Source: Acidobacteriota bacterium
GTDB taxonomy: Bacteria; Acidobacteriota; Vicinamibacteria; Vicinamibacterales; CAVVIG01
NCBI GenBank assembly: GCA_003222535.1
Contig: QHWJ01000331.1
Coordinates: forward strand, 1-63,530
Length of the DNA: 63,530 bases
Direction: 5' to 3'
Shown here in pieces: positions 1-7,910 of this stretch (the stretch's first letter is position 1; every line of letters begins with the position of its first letter). The notes under the pieces are model-generated. The model did no database searches. It had not been told where the DNA came from and worked only from the letters and a program-made list of their open reading frames with translations. The translations under genes were made by a program, and so were the position numbers.

Positions 1-80
1 GGAGAGCCGGATGCGGGAGAACCGCCTGTCCGGTTCGGAGGGAGGGGGAAGCAAACTCAATTGTTTCTCCCTACCCCTAT
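1..80 (+). mobile_element. Group II intron, 3' end (domains V and VI), cut by the window edge
   Basis: Positions 4-48 read like a group II intron domain V: a GAGCCGG strand carrying the AGC triad, a hairpin closed by GGGAGAACC, then the returning CCGGTTCGGAGGGAGG. The next stretch (about 45-70) folds as a second hairpin, compatible with domain VI, and ends in a CTACCCCTAT-like 3' boundary near 80. The reverse transcriptase and domains I-IV would lie upstream, outside the window. The domain V match is direct; the exact 3' end and the intron class are inferred. Confidence 0.75.
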
Positions 81-87
81 TCGAACC

Positions 88-172
88 GCTCTTCTCCGTT
101 CGTCTCCGCTGCTCCGTTTCTCCGTGTGAAACCGTTTCCTCCGCGGTCTCCGCGTCCTCTGGCCATTCACGG
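88..172. repeat. CTCCGT-rich imperfect tandem repeat
   Basis: Short imperfect units of the CTCCGT/CTCCGC type (such as CTCCGTTCGTCTCCGCTGCTCCG) run between the intron end and the first gene. They look like one strand of the dispersed repeats that form large stem-loops near 53.3 and 58.5 kb. No coding potential is evident. Confidence 0.4.
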
Positions 173-199
173 TCGGCATCAGAGTCTATGAGACAGCTC

Positions 200-1570
200 C
201 TAGTTCAACGGCTCCAGCTTGATGATCGACGCGCCGTGGTTGCTGCCGACCCAGAACGTGACCGGCTTCGTCGAATTGTCGACGAACACGCGACGGATGT
301 TCGTCGGCTTCGGCAGCAGGTACTCGGTGAATTGGCCGCTCCTTGGATCGAGGCGAAGCACGCGATCGGTGAACTCCCCTCCCGCCCACACGTCGCCGTT
401 GGCGTCCGCCGTCACGTCGTACGGCCAGGACTCCGGCGTAGGCACCACCCATTCCTGGAAGCGCTCGGTCCGCGTGTCGAACATCCCGATCCGGTCGCCG
501 TGGTTCTCGCCGAACCACAACCGATCCTGCGAGTCCATCATCCCGCGGCGTGGTCCCGAACGGGGCGTCGGCGTCGGATGGATCGTGATCCTGCCGGTCT
601 TCGCGTCGATCCGTCCGAGGTCGCCGCGCCCGAAAACGGTGAAGTAGCCGTTGTTCTGAGAGTCCGGAATCACATCGTAGATGTTTGGACGTGGAATGCG
701 AAACGGCTCGAAGGTCTCGAACTTGCCGGACGCCACGTCCAGACGCAAGACCGTGTAGGTCCCCGCGTCCTGCAGCCACACCTTCCCGTCCACGTCGCGC
801 CGGCCAGGGCCAACCTGATTCACCTGAACGTGATCGCCGTTCAGCTCCGGCGGAAGACTCCACGTCTCAAATCTCTCGGTGTGTCTGTCGAATTTCGCGA
901 CGCCTCCCTGGAACTGGAGGCCGAGCCACAGATCTCCCGCTTTGTCGGACCGCAGGCCGAGGATCCCGGTCGGAGAACGAGGCTTGAGCACCGGCACGTC
1001 GTACTCCTGGACCTTCCCCGTTCTGGGATCGAGCTTGCCCAGGATCTGCTCGCCGAAGCTCGCGTACCACGCCATGCCGTCCGCATCGAGAATCACGTCG
1101 TGCGGTTGCCTCGTGCGCTTCGGCAGATCGTATTCCGTATAGACGACCGCCGTGGCGCTGCCTCTGGGCCGAGGAAGTGTCTTGAGCTCATATCCCCATC
1201 GCGGAGCCGAGCTCAGATTCAGGCTGCTCAAGTAATCCGCCTGCCGGCGGCGGGCGTCCTGACGTCCCTCGAGCGGGTCCTCGCCGCCGCCGATCCGACG
1301 CGCAAGCAGCTTCTGTGGCATCAGCGGAAACGACAGCGGCGGATAGTCTGACATTCGCGCCAGCACCGGCACGAACCCGGCCGCATCGTGCGTCGACCGG
1401 GTGACGAGCGCCAGGGTGTGGCAGTGCGTACAGTTTCGGACCGAGGCCTTTTGTTCATTCGTTCCGGGGAAGCTCGCAAGCCATTCCGCATTCGTGAGCT
1501 GGGATGCGAGATCGGTTGTCCTGCGGAGCTTCACGTCCGCCGTGGCGGTCTGGTGCGGCGTGATTTCCAC
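200..1570 (-). CDS. Beta-propeller (Vgb-like) protein with a c-type heme motif, N-terminus lost
   Basis: The product has a CxxCH heme-binding motif (CTHCH, about residue 48) in a short cytochrome-like segment. A six-bladed-propeller type repeat region follows (about 110-456), with recurring blocks such as DANGDVW and DSQDRLWFGENHGDRIG typical of virginiamycin B lyase-like (Vgb/SMP-30) folds. In the same frame, upstream of the GTG at 1570 to about 1700, the bases still encode the end of a carboxypeptidase-regulatory (Ig-like) domain, including SDERGRYRFPRARLEPGQY. The signal peptide and the first strands of that domain are missing and the frame runs into the neighbouring ModA-like gene. A periplasmic redox or binding role is likely; the substrate is unknown. 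It is probably a pseudogene unless translation initiates internally. Confidence 0.7.
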   Translation of the reverse strand: MEITPHQTATADVKLRRTTDLASQLTNAEWLASFPGTNEQKASVRNCTHCHTLALVTRSTHDAAGFVPVLARMSDYPPLSFPLMPQKLLARRIGGGEDPLEGRQDARRRQADYLSSLNLSSAPRWGYELKTLPRPRGSATAVVYTEYDLPKRTRQPHDVILDADGMAWYASFGEQILGKLDPRTGKVQEYDVPVLKPRSPTGILGLRSDKAGDLWLGLQFQGGVAKFDRHTERFETWSLPPELNGDHVQVNQVGPGRRDVDGKVWLQDAGTYTVLRLDVASGKFETFEPFRIPRPNIYDVIPDSQNNGYFTVFGRGDLGRIDAKTGRITIHPTPTPRSGPRRGMMDSQDRLWFGENHGDRIGMFDTRTERFQEWVVPTPESWPYDVTADANGDVWAGGEFTDRVLRLDPRSGQFTEYLLPKPTNIRRVFVDNSTKPVTFWVGSNHGASIIKLEPLN

Positions 1571-2457
1571 CGCGCCGGGGCCGTCCAGGTCGTATCCGAC
1601 CGCCCGGATGCGAAACGTGTACTGGCCCGGCTCCAGCCTCGCTCGAGGAAAGCGATATCGACCGCGCTCGTCACTGACGACCGTGACCGTGATGGTCGCT
1701 CCATTCCCTTTTTCTTGATCACAGGAAGAGCGGCCGGCGCGGTCATGAATCGAAGCAGATCGTTGGCGGCGCTGCTCTCCTTCGCGCCCGCGGCGACGCC
1801 GCCTACCATCTCCGCATACCCTTGAACATCGGCCGGGAAGGTCCCGAGGACTTCAACGCCGCGAATCGCGAGGATTTCACTGATCGGGAGAATGCCGATC
1901 TCGGCCTCGCCGCCGGCGACCGCTTCGCCGACCAGCAGTCCGCTGGCGGTCACTCTGCTCTTGGGCTTCACGACGTCCGCGAGGCCGAGCCGCTGGACGA
2001 GCGCGGTGAAGTACACACCGGCGGCTCCCTCGCCCGCATAGACGATGGATTTCGCGTCCACCAGCGTCCGCTTCAGCGCGCCGGTCGTGCTGATGTCCGG
2101 TTTGCGCGCGCCGGGACGGATGGCCATGGCCATTCCCGATCGGGCGATTGGCGTCCGCGTGCTCGCGGCGACCTTGCCCTGCGCGATCACCTCGTCCATC
2201 ACCGTGGGGGTCAGCACCGCGAGGTCGAACGGCTCACCGCTCTCGATTTTCCGCTTCAGCGACGCGGCCGTGCCGTATTGGATCACGACCGTGTGCCGCG
2301 TTGTACGCTCGAACTGGGGCACGAGCTCTTCCAGGACCCCCTTCAAGGCCGTGGAAGACAACACGCGGACCTCGGTCGTCTGGGCGCCTCCGGTTTGAGC
2401 AAGGGCCGGCAGGAGCGCAAGTCGCAGGATCGCGGCGCCGAGGCGATGGTTTCTCAT
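1531..2457 (-). CDS. ModA-like periplasmic substrate-binding protein, out-of-frame 3' end
   Basis: The start at 2457 is chosen because a GGGAGG Shine-Dalgarno lies just upstream and residues 1-27 form a signal peptide (basic start, hydrophobic core, AQTGGAQ). The mature part resembles molybdate/tungstate-type binding proteins (PBP-like type II fold: VRVLSSTALKGVLEELVPQFE, then FDLAVLTPTVMDEVI, then EIGILPISEI). Homologues end a few residues after the KKKGME seen here. In this copy the frame then enters the next gene in the wrong phase and adds about 60 arginine/serine-rich residues to 1531. The fold is therefore essentially complete but the C-terminus is foreign. No permease or ATPase partner is nearby. 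Confidence 0.7.
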   Translation of the reverse strand: MRNHRLGAAILRLALLPALAQTGGAQTTEVRVLSSTALKGVLEELVPQFERTTRHTVVIQYGTAASLKRKIESGEPFDLAVLTPTVMDEVIAQGKVAASTRTPIARSGMAMAIRPGARKPDISTTGALKRTLVDAKSIVYAGEGAAGVYFTALVQRLGLADVVKPKSRVTASGLLVGEAVAGGEAEIGILPISEILAIRGVEVLGTFPADVQGYAEMVGGVAAGAKESSAANDLLRFMTAPAALPVIKKKGMERPSRSRSSVTSAVDIAFLERGWSRASTRFASGRSDTTWTAPARWKSRRTRPPRRT

Positions 2458-2620
2458 GACGTCCTCCCGGCCTGTTGGGCTGCCGGCATCCACGTTGGAA
2501 CAGAGGAAGTATAATCCGCCACCTGCAACCTGAAGCTGTTTCACGTCGCGCAGCGGCAGGTGCAGTTTTGGCGAGAGCTGAAGTTCTGAACGGCGATCGT
2601 CTGGCGCTGGCCAGCCCGGA

Positions 2621-2728
2621 ATGGGAAGCACACTGACTGGCCGAACGCTCGCCCACTACGAGGTTGTTCGACCGCTCGGCTCGGGAGGCATGGGTGACGT
2701 GTACCTCGCCCGTGATACCGTTCTGAGC
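2621..2728 (+). pseudogene. Stub of a eukaryote-like Ser/Thr protein kinase (first ~35 codons)
   Basis: The first codons encode GRTLAHYEVVRPLGSGGMGDVYLARDT, the start of a Pkn/Hanks-type kinase: the leading strand plus the glycine-rich ATP loop (GSGGMGDVY). The similarity stops after DTVL, where the lysine-bearing strand and the rest of the kinase should follow. The same frame continues through non-kinase sequence into the secreted glycosidase-like gene at 2774. This is the 5' remnant left by a deletion, divergently placed from the ModA-like gene. Confidence 0.7.
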
Positions 2729-2773
2729 CGTTACAGAAGAGCGTGTTCCTTGCTATCCTCGTCTAACAGAGAT

Positions 2774-4186
2774 ATGCAGATCACCAGAGGCCCGCGCGGC
2801 CGTTTCGCACAACGTCTTGTCGTTCTGATTGGCCTCTCTCTCTCCGTGACCGAGGCTCAGGCGCAAAAGCTCTCCATTCAAGGCGATCGCTTCGCCATCG
2901 ACGGGACGCCCAGGTTTTTGACGTTCATGACGTACTTCGGTGCGATGGGCGCTCCCAACGTGATTGCCGACCTCCACCTGATTCGAAACCTCGGCTTCGA
3001 CGGTATACGGATCTGGCCGAACCTGGACACCGGTCCACAGCTCATGAACAGCGACGGGACGCTCCGTCCGGATGAGTTGACACGACTTCGGTCGATTCTG
3101 GACCAGGCTCGCCACGAGCGCCTCGTCGTCGATGTCAGCTTTACGTACGAGCACATCCGTGGAATGGATGCCGCCAGGGCCCGGCTGGGCATCATTGCAG
3201 CAACCGACGCTCTGCGCTCGTACGAGAATCTGCTTTTCGACATCCAGAACGAACGCAACGTCGGTGACCGCAGGTTCATGAGTGTCGCCAATGTGGCGAG
3301 TATTCTGGCCGCCATCAGGGCGACTGATCCGGCGCGGATCGTGACGTGCTCCAACAGCCCCGTGGACGACGCTCAATACGCTGCGGATTTCACCCGGCAA
3401 CTCGGTCTCGACGTCACGGCGTATCATGAGCCGCGTAGCTCGACCTGGTACACGCTCGCCAGTTATCAGTCTGTGGTCGGCAGAATGAAATCGAACGGCC
3501 GGCCGGCGTACCTGCAGGAGGCGATGCCGACGCGAGACGACCTTTTCTTCTATCCCTCGCACGACCGGGCCGAATATTTTCTGCAGGGGATCGCCCACGC
3601 GAAACTGGCTGGAGCCGCGGCGTGGTGCTTTCACACCGACGTCGGAGTGGACTTCCGCGCCGGACCTCCATTCGTCGAGGATCGCCTTCGGTCCTACCCG
3701 GAGCCGGAATGGGCGTTCGTCAACTCGCTCAATGCTCGCGTCATTCTCCAGGCGAGCAACGGGGTCAACTACGTGGTGGCTGAGGGCGGCGGCGGCGGCG
3801 GCGTGCGTGCCGATCGGACGGCCGGCGGCCCAGGTTCCTGGGAAGTCCTGGGCGTTTCGGCTCTGTCAGGCGGACCGCTGCTTTCTGGCGATCGCGTGGC
3901 GTTCACAAGCGCTGACGGGATTCACTATCTGCAGGCGGCTGGTGGCGGCGGAACGTCGTTGCGTGCCGCAGGACCGGGCATTGGTGGATGGGAAACCTTC
4001 GTCATCGAAAAACCCGGAGGTGGCGTCATCCGGCACGGAGACTCAATCACGCTGCGCGCCAACGACACGCAGTGGTACATCGTGGCGGATGGAGGCGGCG
4101 GAGGAAACGTCTCCGTGAACAGCACCTCTCAAGGTCCGTGGGAAACATTCAAGATTCTGTTCGTTACTCCGCACAGCTCCGGATGA
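2774..4186 (+). CDS. Secreted TIM-barrel glycosidase-like protein with a C-terminal beta-trefoil-like domain
   Basis: The start at 2774 gives a signal peptide (basic RGPRGRFAQR, hydrophobic VVLIGLSLSV, cleavage near AQA). About residues 32-330 look like a cellulase-superfamily barrel: LIRNLGFDGIRIWPNL, a candidate acid/base glutamate in FDIQNERN, and a candidate nucleophile in YLQEAMP. The C-terminal 130 residues hold three similar blocks, each with a glycine-rich AEGGGGG, AAGGGG or ADGGGGG turn followed by W-E-(V/T)-F, a fascin- or ricin-like beta-trefoil pattern suggesting carbohydrate binding. The glycoside-hydrolase family and substrate are not assignable by eye. The kinase stub runs into it in the same frame, but its own signal peptide marks the true start. 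Confidence 0.6.
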   Translation: MQITRGPRGRFAQRLVVLIGLSLSVTEAQAQKLSIQGDRFAIDGTPRFLTFMTYFGAMGAPNVIADLHLIRNLGFDGIRIWPNLDTGPQLMNSDGTLRPDELTRLRSILDQARHERLVVDVSFTYEHIRGMDAARARLGIIAATDALRSYENLLFDIQNERNVGDRRFMSVANVASILAAIRATDPARIVTCSNSPVDDAQYAADFTRQLGLDVTAYHEPRSSTWYTLASYQSVVGRMKSNGRPAYLQEAMPTRDDLFFYPSHDRAEYFLQGIAHAKLAGAAAWCFHTDVGVDFRAGPPFVEDRLRSYPEPEWAFVNSLNARVILQASNGVNYVVAEGGGGGGVRADRTAGGPGSWEVLGVSALSGGPLLSGDRVAFTSADGIHYLQAAGGGGTSLRAAGPGIGGWETFVIEKPGGGVIRHGDSITLRANDTQWYIVADGGGGGNVSVNSTSQGPWETFKILFVTPHSSG

Positions 4187-4235
4187 ACGCGTCGCGCAGC
4201 CAGGCCAAGGCGTTCAACAGGCCATAGCGTGGAAC

Positions 4236-4748
4236 GTGGATCTGAAGGCCGCGACTTGCATTCTTGCCAGGACAACGACGGCACTGTTGGTAGCCGCGTG
4301 TCAATCAAGCTCGACGTCGCCGACGACGCAACCGCCGTCGCCCCCTGCCGCCGTTCCGAACACTTCCTCGGTCGTCGTGACCTTCAGCGAGAACCCCGTA
4401 CCGTTCAGAGGCACCGGGTGCAATGCTTCTATTCCGCAGGGGTGGTACACCGCGGCGCGTCTTCAGGAGACCAATGGCGTGACCTTTACACCCAGCAGTC
4501 TGACTCAAAAACTCGATGGGAACGTTGCCAGCATTCTCGTGGAATCGTTCGACTCTCGATTCGGAGCATGCGCCGGCAGCACAGTCCCTCAAGGCGTGAT
4601 CCCCGGTAATGGCGCAGTCTGCGGTGTCGTAGGCGCTTGCACCCCGAGCACATTCAGCACCTATCAATTCGAAATAAGCGGTACCGACGCAAATGGTCAC
4701 GCGCTGACGTTCATCAGCCCGCTGCTTCAATTTGGTACTCGCCCATAA
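4236..4748 (+). CDS. Small putative lipoprotein, function unknown
   Basis: The gene has a GTG start and encodes 170 residues. The N-terminus has a lipobox-like LLVAACQ followed by a Ser/Thr/Pro-rich linker (SSSTSPTTQPPSPP), the usual build of an exported lipoprotein. The remaining ~125 residues look like a single beta-rich domain with several cysteines and a final HALTFISPLLQFG strand. The family is not recognised. It lies 49 bp after the glycosidase-like gene on the same strand, so co-transcription is possible. Confidence 0.5.
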   Translation: MDLKAATCILARTTTALLVAACQSSSTSPTTQPPSPPAAVPNTSSVVVTFSENPVPFRGTGCNASIPQGWYTAARLQETNGVTFTPSSLTQKLDGNVASILVESFDSRFGACAGSTVPQGVIPGNGAVCGVVGACTPSTFSTYQFEISGTDANGHALTFISPLLQFGTRP

Positions 4749-5823
4749 CACCTCGCCTGTAACACGCGGAAGCCTGCACATCAACAGGACTCCGCGGGCC
4801 GCAGACTCGCCGAATGACCTCCGCCGGCCCGACGCGAGAGCCGGTGAAACCCTTGCTCATGGCTCCGCGCGGTTGCTGCCGACGCGTCACGCAGTGGACC
4901 GGATGCTTGAGGGGCGCTTGTCCCACGCGCGCTTCATCAATCACGCGGTCACCGGGAAGGCCGGCAGCCACAACGAGGTGCGTATTTCGTCCGACGTGAC
5001 GAACGGCGACGGCACACACACCGTAACACTCAGCGGCGACGTGGCGGTCGATTCGAAGCCCACGCTCTCCGGCTACCGCGTGCCGCAGCCGAGCCGGCTC
5101 GCGGAGATCGTCTTCGCGGAAGCGCTGCACGAGCGCGGCATCGTCGCGACGGCGCGCCTGGTCGAGGATAAAGCTGACATCGCGGCGCTCTCTTCCGGAT
5201 ACACCGCAGACCACGCGATCGCCGAGCACGTGTCGCCGCCGTATGCCGAAGAAGTGAAGATCACGCTGAAGGTCGGCCAGAATCTCCACGCGAGCGCGAC
5301 GCCGTTTCTGCTGGGCGCTCTCGTCGGCCACAAGGGCGACGCGGCGACCGGCTTCGAGCAGATCAAGAGGTTCCTGGAGACGACCGGCGCTGACGTAACC
5401 GGCGCGTCGCAGAGCGACGGCGCGGGAGCCGACGCGCACTTCACGCCCCACTTCATGGTGCATTACCTCGCGTACATGGCGAAACAGCCGGCGGCGACGA
5501 TCTTCCACGACGCGCTGCCAATCCTCGGCACAGACGGCACGCTCTGGAATACTCAGGTGAAGTCACGGGCGGCTGGTCACGTGCATGCCAAAACCGGCAC
5601 GTTCTCCAACGGCGATCTGCTCAATAAAGGCGCCATCGTCAACGGCAAAGAGCTGGCCGGATACATGACGACCGCAGATGGCCGGCATCTCGCCTTTGCG
5701 ATCTACGCGAACAACGTGCCCGTGAAAGACGGCAGCGTGATCACGGCGCTCGTCGGCGAGGCGCTCGGAGAGATCGCCGCGGCTGGCTACGACACGAAAA
5801 CCGACCGCCGCGGCAAGTCGTGA
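4732..5823 (+). pseudogene. D-alanyl-D-alanine carboxypeptidase (PBP4/S13 type), N-terminal half missing
   Basis: From about 4900 onward the product reads as the C-terminal part of a PBP4-like peptidase. It has SPPYAEEVKITLKVGQNLHA, then SDGAGADAHFTP (where these enzymes carry DGSG), and the third penicillin-binding motif KTG within HVHAKTGTFSNGD. The signal peptide, the catalytic SxxK serine and the usual SxN region before residue 100 are absent. The first ~60 residues resemble nothing and overlap the end of the lipoprotein gene. With no nucleophile it cannot be an active DD-peptidase, so it is called a 5'-truncated relic. Confidence 0.7.
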
Positions 5824-5867
5824 CGCTCGAATCAACAATCTGCAATCTGAAGCGGTAGCTTAGTCGA

Positions 5868-6070
5868 ACGGGCGCCGCCCCGCGCCTGCGCTTCGACCGT
5901 GGCCGTCGGGAATCACGCCGACGTCCCACATCAGCGTGCCTCTTGGATGCGCGACGAGAAAGCACGGCATCGGCATCCGCGTCTCCCCGACTTCCGCCGG
6001 CGTCACATGATAGCGCGCAACCCCCTCAGGTGAGATGTTGAGCAGCCCGCAGTCGAAGACGTACAGCCTT
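5868..6070 (-). pseudogene. Relic A of an MBL-fold lactonase gene (N-terminal segment)
   Basis: About 200 bases match, at roughly nine in ten positions, the segment 17406-17610 of the intact metallo-beta-lactamase-fold gene at 16831-17745. In the correct phase it encodes LYVFDCGLLNISP, RYHVTPAEVGE and LMWDVGVIPD. It is cut at both ends: on its 5' side it abuts the trypsin-like stub out of frame, and on its 3' side it ends before the HxHxDH metal motif. It is non-functional. Confidence 0.8.
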
Positions 6071-6385
6071 GTTGGCTCTCACGCTAATCCGCCCATAGTG
6101 GCGAATCATCCGGACCGTGTTCCGAAGTCCACCGCTGGGATCAGGTACCATGAATGACAGGAACAGTTGTGACGAGGGAAAGCCCAGGCGCGCTTGCTCA
6201 TCGCCAAGCGCTTCTATCACGTGACGGTTGGTGATGATCGTAGTACCGCGAACCAAGAAACCCGTGCCCATGACCTGGAGGAACGGGGACTGTGTGTTGC
6301 GCTGGTAATCAGCAAGAGGGACACGCAGGTACCCGACCGCGCAGACTCCGCTCCCTACTCTGGCCAGGATCTGTGGGTCAATCAT
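6026..6385 (-). pseudogene. Trypsin-like serine protease stub (N-terminal ~100 residues)
   Basis: From an ATG at 6385 the product runs MIDPQILARVGSGVCAVGYL, then MGTGFLVRGTTIITNRHVIEAL. This is the strand-loop carrying the catalytic histidine (TNRHV) of a trypsin-2/chymotrypsin-like peptidase. Similarity ends near 6071, before the aspartate and serine motifs, where relic A of the lactonase gene begins in another phase. The last ~15 codons to 6026 are therefore out-of-frame noise. It is a truncated peptidase with no nucleophile. Confidence 0.65.
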
Positions 6386-6489
6386 CCGAGTTGGTCCCGT
6401 CCAAAGTGCCGTCTGAGGCCCGCCCGCAACTGGGTCGCGGCGTGAATGCTGACGGCCGACCGCTCCAGTTGCTGTCAACCTGACTCCAA

Positions 6490-6612
6490 TCAGCCATGAG
6501 ACCATCGGGCCAGGTGGCCGAGGCATCGGCGGTCCGGGAGCAATTGCTCCATCTCGAAGGGATGCCACCATTCCGGCTCGGCCTCGTGAATTGTCTCAAT
6601 CGCAAGTCTCAA
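6490..6612 (-). CDS. Possible 40-residue ORF or gene fragment
   Basis: A TTG-started reading gives a protein-like sequence with IHEAEPEWWHPFEMEQLLPD and RCLGHLARWSHG, then a stop. The composition (Trp, Glu, His) looks selected rather than random. It sits between the trypsin-like stub and the lipoprotein gene, all on the minus strand. It could be the 3' scrap of a larger gene or a small ORF. No family is recognised and no good ribosome-binding site is visible. Confidence 0.25.
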   Translation of the reverse strand: MRLAIETIHEAEPEWWHPFEMEQLLPDRRCLGHLARWSHG

Positions 6613-6622
6613 GGCACTTGGT

Positions 6623-7099
6623 CTATACGTTAAATGTCACGAGCAGTGGTTGCTTTACTTCACTTGGCGGGTACAACCATCCTCTTCTTGGTGATTCCCC
6701 AGCCATATTTTTTTCAAGTTCTGGGTCGCCGATGACACCACGAACTATTCCGGCAGGCTGGTTAACCTCGAATGGATACCCCGCGATCTCACCATTGCGC
6801 TCGTACGTAAACTCCACAAGGACAGTTCCGTCCAAGTCCCAGAATTGCGACGTCCATCCGACAATCTTTCGGTCACCCTTGATTCGGCTCATGTCCTCAC
6901 GAATGTAGTCTTCATTCCTGGCCGCTGGATCGAGGGTCCTCGCATCCTTCGCCAACTGAACTGCTTTGTCGACGATCGCACCGCGAGCGTCGAGCTTCGC
7001 CTTCGCGCTCTCCAATGCTGGATTCGAACCCTTCCCGCATCCGAACACGAAGAGAGCTGCTACTGAAACCTTGCCTAGCCGTTTCATGCGAACCTTCAT
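6623..7099 (-). CDS. Putative lipoprotein, function unknown
   Basis: It encodes 158 residues beginning MKVRMKRLGKVSVAALFVFGCGKGS, a lipoprotein signal peptide with the modified cysteine at FGCG. The remainder is soluble with a helical N-terminal half (ALESAKAKLDARGAIVDKAV) and a beta-rich C-terminal half (FWDLDGTVLVEFTYERNGEIAGYPFEV). The start could also be the ATG at 7087. Base composition is visibly less GC-rich than neighbouring genes, which may indicate transfer. It looks intact. Confidence 0.6.
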   Translation of the reverse strand: MKVRMKRLGKVSVAALFVFGCGKGSNPALESAKAKLDARGAIVDKAVQLAKDARTLDPAARNEDYIREDMSRIKGDRKIVGWTSQFWDLDGTVLVEFTYERNGEIAGYPFEVNQPAGIVRGVIGDPELEKNMAGESPRRGWLYPPSEVKQPLLVTFNV

Positions 7100-7351
7100 C
7101 TCGATCTGACCTCAACTGCTCGATATCCAACGTCCCGGCTCACGGTCGGTGGTCCGTCTGGCTAACCTTCGCGATGAGCCGCGGCGCGCTCCATCGCATC
7201 GGCGCCGACGGCTCCATCGCGGTGTTGGGCAGCTCGCCGACAGGAACTGCGCATCGAGACCTGCTCCGTTATCTGACCGACCTTCGGAAGTCCAAAGGGC
7301 CGTAGCGCTGCCGCTACTCTCGAGTCTGAAGAACGTTCCGACACGTCGCCC

Positions 7352-7570
7352 CTACGCAGGAGCCTTGTCCACGGCTTTGACGATCGCCTGCGCCATCTCC
7401 ATGTACTCGCCCCTCCACATCGCAGATCGCTTGTAGTCCGGGCTGTCGACAAGGTTGCGGAACTCGACCAACTGCTTCTTGCTCGGAAACCCGGAAACCA
7501 CATAGCCCGAGACCTTGCCTTGCTTCTCGACGGGCTGAACGCTAAACGTGACGCCGCTGTACTTTGGCAT
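7352..7570 (-). CDS. Small hypothetical protein (72 residues)
   Basis: The start at 7570 follows an AGGAGA ribosome-binding site 7 bases upstream. The product MPKYSGVTFSVQPVEKQGKV ends in EYMEMAQAIVKAVDKAPA. It is a compact soluble alpha/beta protein with no signal peptide or cysteines. I do not recognise the family. The intact start, spacing and codon pattern favour a real gene among the surrounding fragments. Confidence 0.5.
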   Translation of the reverse strand: MPKYSGVTFSVQPVEKQGKVSGYVVSGFPSKKQLVEFRNLVDSPDYKRSAMWRGEYMEMAQAIVKAVDKAPA

Positions 7571-7825
7571 GTCGCTCTCCTGAGGGGCTGGGCTGAAGAT
7601 GGAAGAGGGTACGAGAACAGACGTGAACCGGACCGCGGACACCCCTCCAGCGCTGACGGGCGTCACTGCGCGGACGCGTGCGCGGCTCGCTGCTGGGCGA
7701 CACGATGCTCTTCAAACGGAGGCAGGTCGGGACTTTGCCGTTAATCCGGACTATCGTCTCCCGCAGTCGATGACGAAACCGCGGCGCGAGCTGCTCGAAT
7801 TCCTGTATAAAACCGCTTAATCATA

Positions 7826-7910
7826 TTACAGGGGAGATTTCTTCAGCTTCGCGTTGGCGCCAAAACCGTGCTCGATCCAGACGGGGCTTCCGGCGATGGC
7901 GGGCATTGTA
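7826..7910 (-). pseudogene. Relic B of the MBL-fold lactonase gene (5' leader fused to C-terminal end)
   Basis: On the minus strand the first ~18 bases match the region just upstream of the intact gene's start (17765-17784), including ATGC-CGCCATCGCCGGA. They are followed at once by the last ~18 codons of the same gene, IEHGFGANAKLKKSP. All the coding sequence between has been lost. Flanking bases such as ATCCGGACTATCGTCT (7745 and 16806) also match. This is a deletion remnant of a second gene copy. Confidence 0.75.

Noticed and set aside
4714-5508. Minus-strand frame with VGPAEVIRR near 4.8 kb
   Set aside because: It is antisense to the PBP4 relic and shows no domain; only the plus-strand reading has KTG and SPPYAEEVK motifs.
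7012-7036. GGTTCGAATCC on the minus strand, the tRNA T-loop consensus
   Set aside because: The five bases on either side do not pair as a T-stem, no anticodon or acceptor stem fits, and the bases lie inside the lipoprotein coding sequence.
7149-7305. Plus-strand reading ending ALHRIGADGSIAVLGSSPTGT then DLLRYLTDLRKSKGP
   Set aside because: The end looks protein-like and may be another 3' gene scrap, but there is no start, no family match I can name and no downstream context, so it is not listed as a gene.
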